Position numbers and translations under genes: made by a program. Shown here in pieces: positions 11,345-21,771 of a stretch of DNA of 64,000 nucleotides. The stretch is from the NCBI GenBank assembly GCA_020796225.1, contig CM036762.1, forward strand, positions 48,687,590 to 48,751,589, in the 5' to 3' direction. Under the pieces are notes generated by a model, which had not been told where the DNA came from, did not search any database, and worked only from the letters and a program-made list of their open reading frames with translations. This DNA is from Arion vulgaris. Lineage: Eukaryota; Mollusca; Gastropoda; Stylommatophora; Arionidae. Within the stretch, counting starts at the first letter, position 1, and each line of letters opens with the position of its first letter.

Positions 11345-11575
11345 GTGTCATGCTTTGATGTGCTTGTATTGCAATGCCGTGTTCAGCTTTAACGCGCTTG
11401 TAGAACAACCATGTGTGCAACTTTGATGTGCTTGTATTGTAATACCGTGTCTATTTATGATATGCTTGTATACCAATGTCGGGTCCACCTTTGATGTGCT
11501 TTATGACAACAACGTGTTCAGCTTTGATGTGCTAGCATGACAGTGCTGTGTTCAGCTTTGATGTGCTAATCGTCT
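11345..11575. repeat. About 40-bp diverged tandem repeat
   Basis: Six loose units containing cagctttgatgtgct and gtattgcaatgccgtg. Confidence 0.7.
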
Positions 11576-11779
11576 TTGATAACGCTACCCAGAATTCCCT
11601 ACCGCTGTGTATAATAGTATGTGTATATAGTCACTCGAAACGTACACATTCCCTCTCCCCCATCCCCCAACCCTTGACATCACAAGGACATGTTGTTGCA
11701 GATACAACGAGATACAGCTTTACAATACATGTATAATCATCGCTCATACAAAAAAAAAGAAAACAAAGACTGTATATAA

Positions 11780-11965
11780 ACTTGCATTTTTTACATTGAG
11801 CAAGTTTGCACATAAAACTACCCATAATTCATACAAACATCAACAAAATTTATATAAATTTTGCAGTTTTTACATTGAACAAGTTTGCACATAACACTTC
11901 CAAACAACAAAGCCTTAATATAAATTGTGCAGTTGTTACACGCACACGTTTGCACATAATACTAA
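11780..11965. repeat. About 80-bp diverged tandem repeat, 3 units
   Basis: Each unit includes a form of gcagtttttacattgaacaa followed by gtttgcacataac. Nothing further is recognised to 12267. Confidence 0.65.
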
Positions 11966-12275
11966 AACACACACATTAATTCGGTTTGTTTTGTAATATT
12001 TATTCTCTCAAACTTCGTTGTAAGAAAATATCAACATATTCAAACAAAGCAAACACAGAATACAAAGTTTAAACATGATAATATATTTGTTGCAAGTTCC
12101 TATAAATAATCTAACATGCTTGAAAGAAAAATTGTGTGCAAATATCAGTTGCAAATGTGTTGTGAGTTATTAACATATTTTTGTATGATGATGGTTTGTT
12201 AAGTTATGTTGTAGGCACCAAAAATACTGACTTAAAAATTATGTCAATTACATAAGATTTAGATATAATTCATAC

Positions 12276-12442
12276 CAGTGGCGGCTCGTCATTAAGGGCC
12301 AGCGGGGCCAGGCCCCACCAAAAATAATGTGTAACGTTTATTTATTATTTTATAAATTAAAATATAACCTAACTCAAAACCATGATTTTTCCGAAAATTT
12401 GTGTCTGGCCCCACCAACAAAAATGAGCACGAGCCGCCACTG
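12276..12442 (+). mobile_element. hAT-like MITE family E, copy 2
   Basis: Intact 167-bp element. Left end cagtggcggctcgt, right end acgagccgccactg, a perfect 14-bp inverted pair. The 8-bp target duplication attcatac lies at 12268-12275 and 12443-12450. No coding capacity. Confidence 0.92.
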
Positions 12443-12469
12443 ATTCATACATAGAAATATATGTATTTT

Positions 12470-12560
12470 ATATTCTTCTCATACAGTTAGTTATATGTTG
12501 CACAGAGTCCGCAATTAATTTCTCAGTATCTCTCTATCATGTACAACTCATTCTGATCAT
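12470..12560 (-). mobile_element. LINE family G 3' UTR fragment
   Basis: Diverged match to the family-G 3' end (tatgttgcacagagtccgca, then atttctca), minus orientation. Confidence 0.5.
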
Positions 12561-12614
12561 AATATATTCATTTGTTCCTGACAAACTATCATTTTCTTTT
12601 TTTTCTGCTTACTT

Positions 12615-12987
12615 AATTTGCCTTTACTGAGGGCCACAGAGATGTGGTTTTATAGAAGAATGATGAGAATCCCATGGACTGCTAAAATGAACTAATATGG
12701 AGGTGCTGAATGAGGTCAAGACACAGAGAAAGCTTATCATCAATATAAGAAAGAGACAATCATCATTTTGCGGACATGTGATGAGGAGAGGAGGTTTAGA
12801 ACACATTGTAACAACTGGTAAAATCAAGGGTAGATGAGACAGAGGAAGACAGAGAGAAAAAATGTTGGATAGCCTAACTTCATGGCACGGACGAACGTCA
12901 ACATCTGAGATAATAGCAAACACCAGAGACAGAGGTTCGATGAGATCCATGGTTACTACGCCAGCCGGCACGGCACCTGATGATGAT
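12615..12987 (+). pseudogene. LINE H4 C-terminus with (TGA)n tail
   Basis: Plus-strand frames carry EMWFYRRMMRIPWTA, RKLIINIRKRQSSFFGHVMR, GRRDRGRQREKMLDS and a TSEIIANTRDR block, in the order usual for LINE post-RT domains. Several frame changes. It ends cctgatgatgat. Full-length RT is absent. Confidence 0.75.
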
Positions 12988-13440
12988 AACTAGGAAGAAA
13001 GTGTTCGATTCTTAGCTAGATGTAAGTTAAGGATGGTAGGGATATTAATAAGAGAAAGAGCTAGAGAGAGAGTCAGATATAGAGAGAAAAACTTTCAAAT
13101 TAGAATTTATTTCAAATAAACAATTAAGTCCTGGTTTCATGCATTAGCCTGTACAAATAAGCAAACGTAATTACAAGTTACCTTGAAGTCAGGAACGAAA
13201 TAATGCGATTATGTCCCTTTGGGAGTTTAGCCACATCAAATCTAATTGGTCCCATTAGTAACTTAGTCAGATTCAATATTATCATTGTACACGTCGTACA
13301 AACATGGTCGGAGTGTGTCGTGTCGACACTGTGTGGTAATCGATGCCAGAGATATTAGTTTACTACACACTTTTATTTTTGAAAGTCAGAAATAATGTTG
13401 ATATACATGTAGAGAGAGAGTGTTGGTGCCATTATAATGT
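12988..13440. other. Unannotated stretch
   Basis: No recognisable element apart from a GA-rich run near 13050-13090. Confidence 0.4.
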
Positions 13441-13544
13441 AGCGTGTGTGTGGGTACTGGAAGCTTTACTTTGTTAATTGTTTTCTCTTTTCCATTCCTT
13501 CCTTCCTTTGTTGTGTGTTTCCTCTATTATTTGTTGTCCTTTTT

Positions 13545-13595
13545 ACTTGTTCTCTCTCTCTCACTCTCACTGTGTGTGTGTGTGTGTGTGTGTGT
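13545..13595. repeat. (TC)n / (GT)n microsatellite
   Basis: Pyrimidine-rich tctctctctcactctcac followed by an uninterrupted GT run. Confidence 0.9.
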
Positions 13596-13682
13596 GACTT
13601 TCTCCTCTGCTACTTGTACTCTCTGTTATTTAATTTTTTGCCATGTGTCTTCTGCAATGTGCTTTCTCCGTGATGTAATTTT

Positions 13683-14230
13683 CTTGTTTCTGTGACTTGA
13701 TTCCTACGCCATGAGCTTTCTCCTTGACATAATTTCTCTGTCTCTGTGACTTGCCTCCTCTGCCATGAGCTTTCTCCTTGACATAATTTTTCTGTCTCTG
13801 TGACTTGCCTCCTCTGCCATGAGCTTTCTCCTTGACATAATTTCTCTGTTTCTGTGACTTGATTCCTCTGTCACATGTTCTCTATGTAACTTGATTTTTC
13901 TATTACATGTTTTCTTTCTTTGACATGATTTCTTTGTCACATTTTTCTCTGTGACTTGATTTCTTGTCACATTTTTCTCTGTGACTTGATTTCTTGTCAC
14001 ATTTTTCTCTGTGACTTGATTTCTTGTCACATTTTTCTCTGTGACTTGATTTCTTGTCACATTTTTCTCTGTGACTTGATTTCTTGTCACATTTTTCTCT
14101 GTGACTTGATTTCTTGTCACATTTTTCTCTGTGACTTGATTTCTTGTCACATTTTGCTCTGTGACATGATTTCTTTATCACGTATTCTCTCTATGATTTG
14201 ATTTCTCTGTCACGTATTCTCTTTATGAAT
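13683..14230. repeat. Two-tier minisatellite, about 55 bp then 30 bp
   Basis: 13683-13870 has three units of about 55-60 bp (ctctgccatgagctttctcc...). 13925-14165 has eight near-perfect 30-bp units (gtgacttgatttcttgtcac plus atttttctct). Because 30 is divisible by three, the minus strand shows an open VTRNQVTEKN-repeat frame; this is periodicity, not evidence of a gene. Confidence 0.95.
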
Positions 14231-14518
14231 CTTTCCTAGATTCGAAAAACCAGAAAAGAAAATGGTCACAGAGCATGTACAACCAAGCCCAGGATCTCAA
14301 ACATCACTCAACCAACAGTTGATTATGAGAGATACAGTGGGATATCAAGCGATGGGCATCACGAGGGTGAGTACACGTTAGTAATATGTTGATGTTAATA
14401 TTCTCATTCATCTCAATCTCTTCACTATCATCATCATGTTGTGTTCTACTGATCATTGTTGTGTACGTTTCCTCATCAATATAGATCTTCTTCTTTTCAA
14501 CATTCTAAATTTGTTCTG

Positions 14519-14697
14519 TTTTCTTCTTCTTCTTCTTCTTCTTCTTCGAATGCTACATATCGATCTCTTGTTAACCACTCTTTGCTATTTGATTGTGATC
14601 TGAGCCTAAGAGCGACTGTATGTTGTATCAGTTATGCGACTACAAGTCGGCCAGCACATCCGATTTCTGCGACGCTTTTTATTTACTAGAGTATGTT
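14519..14697 (-). mobile_element. SINE D, partial
   Basis: The minus-strand sense ends in an extended (GAA)n tail (14519-14546). The tail-proximal half of D is present up to the tttttatttactaga block, then it breaks off. Confidence 0.7.
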
Positions 14698-14778
14698 ATG
14701 TTCAAGTTCTTGGCAACATACAATCAGTAGTTTGTCATTGATTTCTGATTGGTTCTGGTCACTTAACCATGCTGCTAA

Positions 14779-15131
14779 ATGCTACAGAAAGATCCTACGA
14801 ATACCATGGACAGAAAAAGAAAGAACACTGATGTCCTGAAAGAACTAAATGTAAAAGAGAAATTGGCTGATAAACAACATACTATACAGAAAAATTACAT
14901 GCTTTGGTCATATCAAGCGTCACGATGGCCTGGAAAGAACAATACTAGAGGGCAGGGTCCCAGGAGGCAGAGGTAGAGGCAGACCAAGAAGAAGATAGCT
15001 ACAAGATATTAAAGAAACCATGAACATGACCATTGACGAAGTGGGTGAACTGGCAAGAGACAGAGTGAATTTCAGATGTGCTGCAAAGAGAGCAACGTCC
15101 TATAAAGGATACGCACCTTGATGATGATGAT
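14779..15131 (+). pseudogene. LINE H1 C-terminus, (TGA)n tail
   Basis: Encodes pieces of CYRKILRIPWTEKE, FGHIKRHDGLERTILEGR, GRGRPRRRW, MNMTIDEVGELARDR and a SYKGYAP end, in shifted frames. The tail is gatgatgatgatg. Family mates lie at 23.1, 56.7 and 58.3 kb. Its tail directly abuts the tail of an oppositely oriented element. Confidence 0.8.
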
Positions 15132-15486
15132 GTTATGTTATGTTATGTTATGTTATGTTATGTTATGTTATGTTATGTTATGTTATGTTATTCGATTGAC
15201 GTCATGGCACATTGGGCATTCCCATTCGTGCTCTGTCCTCCGCCGCAGCAGCCATCCCAATGTCCATTTTCTCACCGTACCCATGAGAAGTTGATTACTA
15301 TATCTTCTCTCTCTACCACGAAGACGACACTGTATGGCATGTCCAAACTTAATGCCTAGTTCTCGAACTCGTTCCGTTGTCTGAGATTCGCCCATGTCAA
15401 ATAAATGAGAGAGTACCGCATTGATGATATCGGCTCCGTCCATACCTCTGTCCCCTTGAATTGCGACATTGTTTAAGTAGGCTTTA
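15132..15486 (-). pseudogene. LINE C-terminus with CPMC motif and (AACAT)n tail
   Basis: A minus-strand frame from 15486 to 15183 is open for about 100 codons. It includes MDGADIINAVLSHLFDMGE, ERVRELGIKFGHAIQCRLRG and a terminal WECPMCHDVNRIT, with a CxxC pair. A diverged copy with stops lies at 51.96-52.28 kb and ends in the same aacataacat-type tail, so this is a retrotransposon 3' end rather than a host gene. The tail is (TTATG)n on the plus strand at 15132-15190. 5'-truncated. The family is not identified with certainty. Confidence 0.65.
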
Positions 15487-15488
15487 GA

Positions 15489-15924
15489 TCAGCATTTCCC
15501 AAAGTGGGCGGTACCGCCCTCAGTGGGCGCTGAAGCGTTCTAGGGGGCGATAGTGGGTTCAGAAGCATTCAGGCGATTAGAAGTCGGTGGCTTCTTAAAG
15601 AAGAAATTAATAAAAATATTTTAAAATAAATTATTTTCGTGATTTTGCAATTGAATAATCATTTAATATGTGAATTCTGCATTTTAATTAATCTTATGCT
15701 CGCCTTACACGATCCATTTTTCATCAATTTTCTATTTCATGCATATAATCATTTGAAAATTGACCATGTACTACATAAATATATATCAATTTTCTATGTC
15801 AAAGAGAAAATAGAGCGTGTATATATGTGGGAGGGGGCGTTGGCAAACTGTTATAATGTGGAGGGGCGTTACAAAGTTTACGTTGTGCAAAGTGGGCGGT
15901 GTGCGAAACAGTTTGGGAATCTAT
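15489..15924 (-). mobile_element. hAT-like MITE family F, copy 3 (full length)
   Basis: Left end tcagcatttcccaaag, right end gtttgggaatctat. Probable 8-bp duplication gctttaga / gctttata at 15481-15488 and 15925-15932, one mismatch. Reverse orientation to the copies at 1.4 and 8.3 kb. Confidence 0.8.
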
Positions 15925-16019
15925 GCTTTATACACTAAAAGTGTTAATGGATTAGAAACACTCTCCGGAAACAAATGCACACTACAATCACCACTTTCTC
16001 ACCTTTAACCTCCAACCGT

Positions 16020-16440
16020 ACATGTTTCTATCTCTATGTGGCTTAGAGGTTAGCAAGTCACCTCTCGTGCCAAAGGTAACCTGTTCGCTCCCTCGTGTAT
16101 TTTTCCAAAGATCTCTAATCTCAGTGTATGTGATATCGAGTTCATACTCCTATCGGAGACGGACGATAAAACGTAGGTCCCGTGTCCATTTTAGCACGTA
16201 AAAGAACCATTGGCAGTTCAAAATCGAGAAGAGCAGGCTGAAAAGCCGCTGCCTGGGCAAAATTCATTTGAAAAAGATTTTAAATAAAAAACTCCTACAA
16301 AATATTTTCCCCAAGTTCAAAAAGTACGTCGGGTATCATCGCCGGTGCTACGGAGCTCCTGTACTGCTGCTAATATCTTCCTGTGTAAGAAAGGTATCGG
16401 AGCACAAAAGTTACTCACCGAAGTGCAATGATGATGATCA
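16020..16440 (+). mobile_element. SINE N, tRNA-like head
   Basis: A possible tRNA-like head (tggcttagaggttagcaag, then ggtaacctgttcgctccc) is followed by a block containing ttttagcacgtaaaagaacc and ttggcagttc, like conserved central domains of invertebrate SINEs. It ends gtgcaatgatgatgat. Single copy in the window. Confidence 0.55.
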
Positions 16441-16470
16441 TATCAATCAATCAATCAATCAATCAATCAC
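16441..16470. repeat. (ATCA)n microsatellite
   Basis: About six atca units. Confidence 0.9.
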
Positions 16471-16537
16471 TATCCACAAATTTGCATTTCTTGAACAATC
16501 ATTGTCAAGGTAAGAAATGATTGTTGAATCATCAGAT

Positions 16538-16875
16538 AGACTGAACAAACACCTACACAGGCTGCGATTGTCCCCAACCCCACTGTGCCCCTGTAGCTCC
16601 GCTGAACAAACCACAGAACATGTCCTGCAAGACTGCCCCTGTATGTCCTCCCAAGAAAGGAATGCTGGCCCTACAACACAACACTACATTCAAAACTACA
16701 TGGCACTAGAGATGAGCTCCAGACAATAGTCGACTTCATCATAAGAACGCGTCTAACGGTATAATCATCAAAACTACATGGCACTAGAGATGAGCTCCAG
16801 ACAACAGTCGACTTCATCATAAGAACGCGTCTAACGGTATAATCATCAAAAAGCGATCGCAAAGAAGAAGAAGAA
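16538..16875 (+). pseudogene. LINE 3' end with CxC...HxxxxC motif, (GAA)n tail
   Basis: The plus-strand frame encodes SDRLNKHLHRLRLSPTPLCP followed by CSSAEQTTEHVLQDCPCMSS, the Cys/His motif near the C-terminus of several LINE ORF2 proteins. A 78-bp segment is tandemly duplicated (16692-16769, 16770-16847). It ends gcgatcgcaaagaagaagaa. A 12-bp target duplication gaatcatcagat flanks it (16526-16537, 16876-16887). Its tail resembles the tails of SINEs C and D. Confidence 0.85.
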
Positions 16876-16887
16876 GAATCATCAGAT

Positions 16888-17289
16888 GACATTTGATATG
16901 ATCTGAAACACTGCTGTTACTACTAATATTACACAATTCTCATGTACAACATTTCACAATTGTTATCATTAGTACAACATGTCGACCGAAACTGCTAATT
17001 ATATTTCACAACAGCTGCCAGTCCGATCCATCATTCACTGTTCTCCTATGATTATTGTTATAATAACAGCATTTATAGCAAGACAGTTTTTATAGAATAA
17101 ATCAATATCATTTAAAAACTGTACCTGTACTAGTTGGCATAATCCTTCACAAGTGCACCAAATGCAAACACACACTAAATGTCATGTTATCAGTTTGACA
17201 GTCAATGTAATGGCATATGTCAGTAGCTACAGTTGAATCTAATCCTGGAGACTGTCACGATTGTTAAATATAATCTGAAATTAGTCGTA
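16888..17289. other. Unannotated AT-rich stretch
   Basis: No repeat or coding similarity recognised. Confidence 0.4.
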
Positions 17290-17550
17290 TCTTCATCTTT
17301 GAATGCTCCATATCAAACATTTGCTAAATCAATATGTGTGATTTGTATGTGATCTAAGCCTAAAAGCGATTGTGTGTTGTGTCAGTTATGCGCTTACAAA
17401 TAGGCCAGCCCATCAGATTTCTGCATCTCTTCTTATTAACTAAGGTAGCTTACCTAGGCCCCTACCTCAGTCGTCTCTTACGACATGCCTTGTAGGTCGT
17501 AGTGTTACTATTCTTTGTTCCCTTTAGGGGCCCCGGAACCACATGGGCGA
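17290..17550 (-). mobile_element. SINE D, full length, diverged
   Basis: Contains, in reverse orientation, all D blocks: the cttcatctttgaatgctcc tail side, agttatgcgcttacaa, gtagcttacctaggccccta, agtcgtctcttacgacatg and the ggccccgg end. Confidence 0.8.
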
Positions 17551-18399
17551 AATTAGTCATACAAATTAGTTTATTTATTTATCATATTCATTGGCTCCGT
17601 TGCCTCTTCGTGAGTTCTTAAAACTCTTTATTCTTTTCTTACAATAAACTTAAAGCACCTATGAATGGTGTATAGATATATGTTATATGTGTACACATGT
17701 ATGTATGTATGATGTTGTTTCATCTCAAATATACAAGCACAATAGGATTATTGCATGTGTTTGGACAAACACTGTTCGATCGAATCTGACCTGATTAATC
17801 TGTGTTCAACAGACGAAGCGTTTACAAAAGACAGTCCTAAGTAAAGCCTTTTTCTTGAAGGACTAACTGATTGTGTTCTTAAGAACGATCATATTGTAGG
17901 GCTTGTCAATTGGTGCTGTAAGAAGTAAAGGTTAATAGCTCGAATCATGTGTTTGGTACTTTGTTTTCTGAAGCCTTTAATACTTCTACACTATCTATTT
18001 CTTGATCATATTCTTTGACTTCCTTTGCTTCCCTGGGGTTCTTGAAACTTCTTATTCTCTTCATATAAAACATGATGTTTTTAAAATCTCATTTTCTTTT
18101 TATCCTGTTCGTTGGAAGGTCGACCTTATGTAAGTCGTCTTATACAGAAAGACAAATTAGTAACAAAATTGACTTACTGTAGATGCCGCAAAAAAAAATA
18201 TTATTTCGTGCGGATTCTTCACGAAAATGAATGACAGACTTATATGTGTTCTAAAAATACATTCGATAATTTATATGTGTACTCAAATAAAATTGATAAA
18301 ATGTATGTGACTTCAGAAAAACATAGACAACTAGTATGTTAACTTAAATTTATAGATTCAATGAAGAATAATGTATTTATGTGATATATTCAGTGAAGT
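17551..18399. other. Unannotated stretch with a weak internal duplication
   Basis: 17577-17643 and 18002-18063 share a diverged block (ttcttaaaactctttattct-like). Nothing else recognised; no gene seen. Confidence 0.4.
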
Positions 18400-18915
18400 G
18401 AGGTTTCCTTCTTGTGATATATTCAGTGAAGTGAGGTTTCCTTCATTTGTTAGATTGAGTGAAGTGAGGTTTCTCCTTAGATATATCCAATGAAGTGAGG
18501 TTTCCTTCATTTGGTAGATTCAGTGAAGCGAGCTTTCCCTCATTTGGTAGATTGAGTGAAGTGAGGTTTCCTTCATTTGATCGATTCAGTGAAGTGAGGA
18601 TTTCTCCTGGTGATATATTCAGTATAGGGAGGTTTCCTCCTTGTGATAGTTTCAGTGAAGTAAGGTTTACTTTGTCTGATAGGTTCAGTGAAGAAATATT
18701 TACTCTGTGTGTGCTAGATTGAGTGAAGTGAAAGTTTTTCTCCGTATGATAGTTTCAGTGAAGTGAGGTTTGCTTTGTGTGATAGTTTCAGTGAAGTATT
18801 TGCTTTGTGTGATAATTTCAGTGAAGTGAGGTTTACTTTGAGTGTGATAGATTGAGTGAAGTGAAAGTTTTCTCCTTGTCATAGTTTCAGTGAAGTGAGG
18901 TTTCCTCCTTGTCAT
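18400..18915. repeat. About 33-bp minisatellite
   Basis: About 15 diverged units of gatagattcagtgaagtgag plus gtttccttcattt. Open frames across it are periodicity artefacts. Confidence 0.9.
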
Positions 18916-18944
18916 AGATTCAATAAAGAAATGTTAACTATGTG

Positions 18945-19170
18945 CCATCTAGTGAGAAAGGAACCACATTTACTAACACCACGTGCCTACAATAATCGAC
19001 AATCAGTGCGCAGAGCACGAGGCTGGCTAAGAACACGATGGATAGATACCATCTCAGAGTCCCTGCGAAAGCATGGACTGGCAACGTCAAGCGCAACACA
19101 CCTGACACAAGATAGAAAACTAAATCTCCCCACGACGCTTCACGGCAAATGTGGTTAAGATAAGATAAGA
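18945..19170 (+). pseudogene. LINE C-terminus, (GATAA)n tail
   Basis: The plus-strand frame encodes PRAYNNRQSVRRARGWLRTR, RWIDTISESLRKHGLATSSA and RKLNLPTTLHGKCG, then a stop and gataagataagataa. This is the LINE RWID...HGL...ATHL layout also seen at 10.4 kb. A perfect 10-bp target duplication taactatgtg flanks it (18935-18944, 19171-19180). Extremely 5'-truncated insertion at the edge of the 33-bp array. Confidence 0.85.
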
Positions 19171-19606
19171 TAACTATGTGACAAGAGTTGGCTGTTTTAG
19201 TAACAATAGAATGTTACTAATCTGAATACACAGTAACTCAGTCCTCACGTTTTCATTCATCTGCGGTTGCTGCATTTATAGTCAACTTTATTCACAAATA
19301 TATTTTAATCATCTTATAGTATTCTCTGTCATTCCATACCAGTATCTGAATTATTTATTCCAGCACTGGGAGTGAAACAGCAAGCCTTCGACCTTCAGGC
19401 TGGACACTCCGTGTAGAAGTTTCGATCGTGTCTCTGGCTATGCAATAGAGCATTTCCGTTCCGCTAAGTTCCAGGTCATTAACCTAATGCTCTATATGTA
19501 TCCCAGTTCTCTTCCTACTGTTCTTTTGTTGTGTTCAAATATCAAACATTGTGCTTGTTGTTTTAGTTATTCGATGAAAGAGATTATGTTTTTGTTTGTT
19601 GTTTGT
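19171..19606. other. Unannotated stretch
   Basis: Nothing recognised except a short tRNA-like look at about 19370-19500 that could not be confirmed. Confidence 0.35.
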
Positions 19607-20130
19607 TAACTTCATCTTTTTCAAACTCTCAATATCAACCACTTGTTAATCATTCTGTGTGATTTGTATATGGTCTGAGCCTAAGAGCGATTGTACGCCG
19701 TGCCAGTTATGCTATTCTTCTTCTTTGCGTTCGTTCTTTACGACCAATTTTAATCACTCTTTGTGACATGTTTGATCTTTGCCAAGAACGTGTATACGTT
19801 GTACATTGGTTCGGTAGGCCCCTAAACGCATAGACTTCTACACGATTAGGACATGTGCATCCTATTTCATCCAAACCTCCTTAGTCGCCTCTTACGACAT
19901 GCATGGCAGGTAACAGTGGTTCTATTCTTTACACCCCCAAATTTGGGCCCTGGTAACCGCTCGGGCGCTTATGCTATTCAAGTAGGCCAGCACATCCGAT
20001 TTCTGCTATGCTTTTTATTTACTAGGGTAGCTTTCCTAGGTCCGACATTAAGCGCCTCTACGACTTTCCTTGTAGGTCACATCAGTACTATTCTTTGCTC
20101 CCTTGCGGGACCTGGCACCACACGTGTGAG
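19607..20130 (-). mobile_element. SINE D, split by SINE C
   Basis: D sequence runs 19607-19717 and resumes at 19980-20130, ending at gggacctggcaccacacg. The break lies inside the D block gttatgc...caagtaggcc. The inserted segment is SINE C. Confidence 0.88.
19718..19968 (-). mobile_element. SINE C, copy 1, inside SINE D
   Basis: 251 bp, minus-strand sense, ending in a (GAA)n tail (cttcttctttgcg on the plus strand). A perfect 11-bp target duplication ttatgctattc lies at 19707-19717 and 19969-19979. It shares with SINE D a central block read on the minus strand as atgtcgtaagaggcgacta. Confidence 0.92.
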
Positions 20131-20143
20131 CTTGTTATCGATT

Positions 20144-20226
20144 CAGAGATGTGTTAATCAGAGATGTGTCAATCAGAGATGTGTCAATCAGAGATGTGTT
20201 AATCAGAGATGTGTCAATCAGAGATA
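20144..20226. repeat. 15-bp tandem repeat
   Basis: About 5.5 units of agagatgtgtcaatc. Confidence 0.95.
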
Positions 20227-20510
20227 ATAATAATATATTCTTCTCGTACTGTTATATGTTACATATGACCTGCAAGTAATTTCTCCATAACGCTCTGTCC
20301 TGGCAACTCGCTCAATCTCCTCAATAGATTTGAGTCCGATATGTATTGCCTTTCTCAGCAAAGTTCGTCTCGGGGTTTTCCTAGGGCGTTCTCTCTTTCT
20401 TGAACCCTTCATCTCCCATTTCAATGCCCGCTTTGGTATTCTTTGATAATTTCTTCTCGAGGTATGCCCAACATATCTCCATCTTCTCTTTCTTGTAATA
20501 ATCATTACAG
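20227..20510 (-). pseudogene. LINE family G C-terminus, uninterrupted frame
   Basis: The minus-strand frame is open from about 20505 to the (TAA)n tail. In order it encodes RRWRYVGHTSRRNYQRIPKR, KRERPRKTPRRTLLRKAI, and IEEIERVARTERYGEITCRS. This is the WxGHxxR...GRPR...EIERVAxDRxxW C-terminus of RTE-like LINE ORF2; the usual final stop has been lost. RT and endonuclease are absent. It begins directly after the 15-bp array. Confidence 0.8.
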
Positions 20511-20608
20511 TAAAATCTGAAAGATGGTACGTCTTGTCTCTTAGTCCTCATAGTAATAGCGAACGAAATAATGGCACTGTTATGTCATCGGTCTTATATG
20601 GACTTGTT

Positions 20609-20813
20609 GCCCGCCTGCCCAGCGTGTTCGTAGCGCGTTGGACTGCGGGTGACAAGCTCTCTGTGAGTGTGGGTTTAATTCTGCGGGCTGGCAGAAAAAG
20701 TCACAGATTCCCCAGATTTACGGTGTTCGTGGCACCGAACCGAAGGGTTATGATGTCCATGGCACCGAGCCGAAGAGCTGAAAGCTCAAGTGCTTCTGGA
20801 TCGGCGGGAAAAA
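20609..20813 (+). mobile_element. SINE B, copy 1
   Basis: tRNA-like head with gtagcgcgttggactgcggg and a box-B-like ggtttaattctgcggg, then a body with two GGCACCGA-CCGAAGxG modules. Perfect 13-bp target duplication atatggacttgtt at 20596-20608 and 20814-20826. Confidence 0.95.
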
Positions 20814-21029
20814 ATATGGACTTGTTCACATCATGGAGTGGTCCAAAATGTGATTTTGGATATGTGTCATATGTATATCATGTCTAAAATAAGCCTAGGT
20901 GTATCTGCTGTAGCAATATCATAGAGACATTCAACATCCGTGCTAATCGGAGCCCTTTAGGCACTTATACGAATAGCGTTTACTGTTCACTTGTTATTTT
21001 TTCAGACAAACCTTCCCAAAATTATATAA

Positions 21030-21077
21030 ACATATATGTATATATATATAGTATATTTATTACATTTATTATATTTA

Positions 21078-21128
<51 letters not shown>
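21030..21128. repeat. (TA)n microsatellite
   Basis: tatttattatatttatta-type lead followed by uninterrupted TA dinucleotides. Confidence 0.95.
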
Positions 21129-21133
<5 letters not shown>

Positions 21134-21403
21134 GTTCATAGTTCATAGTTCATAAGTACGGTTCCAACTTCACTGCAACGGGTCACCCCATAATTGCTCC
21201 GTTCCTGTGCCAATGAATATCACACGAAATGCTAACACCTGTGAAAAGTTTCCTGTGTGAACTAATTCCAGAATGAAACAGCCGCGTACCGCCACAAAAA
21301 ACAACCTGCACCGCATAAAATGAATATATGGCCGTCGCGAATGTAGCAACACAAAACTGTTCATCACTTGAATTGCAATTCTTGTCGAAGGGGACATCAA
21401 TCA

Positions 21404-21487
21404 TGACAAAATCCAGCTTTCTGCACTCGCAATATAACTGCATACGGCAGATTGAGCTTGTTCGTCATAACCGCTGTCCGCCATTTT
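21404..21487 (-). CDS. Candidate short first exon (unrecognised)
   Basis: On the minus strand a start in the context aaaATGGCGGaca opens a 27-codon frame, MADSGYDEQAQSAV..., ending in TGA at about 21406. The surroundings (21170-21710) are free of the window's repeats and have more CpG than their neighbours. ATGGCGG starts overlapping a YY1-like site are known in animal genes. Against it, the frame is short, no strong splice donor is seen, and a different minus frame (21443-21183) is longer. I do not recognise the product. Confidence 0.2.
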
Positions 21488-21609
21488 CTGAATACACACA
21501 ACAAACGCACGGTTGACACAGCAAAAGCATTCCATGTAACAGTCACAGCTCACAGCGTTGCTCAAGCACTAACTCAGTAGCTCGGCAAATGAAACCGGAA
21601 AATACCCGA

Positions 21610-21705
21610 CCAAACATGGCGGGAATGCGCTAGCAAATTCGTGTTCAGAATCAAACCTTTCTGACTCTGAATGGCCCTCCCGCATTCCGCCATTGTTGGC
21701 CAGAT
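21610..21705. repeat. Imperfect inverted repeat
   Basis: Left arm ccaaacatggcgggaatgcg and right arm cgcattccgccattgttgg are inverted with about two mismatches, around a loop of about 45 bp that itself contains ttcagaa / tctgaat. Could be a structured element end or a regulatory palindrome. Confidence 0.6.
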
Positions 21706-21714
21706 TTTTTCATA

Positions 21715-21760
<46 letters not shown>

Positions 21761-21771
21761 AGAGAGAGAGC
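21715..21771. repeat. (TA)n(GA)n microsatellite
   Basis: About 20 TA units followed by agagagagag. Confidence 0.95.

Noticed and set aside
13704..14201. VTRNQVTEKN-repeat protein
   Set aside because: 30-bp tandem repeat; frames are open on both strands.
15183..15486. Small host gene with a CPMC zinc motif
   Set aside because: A decayed second copy with the same (AACAT)n-type tail at 52 kb shows that it is a retrotransposon end.
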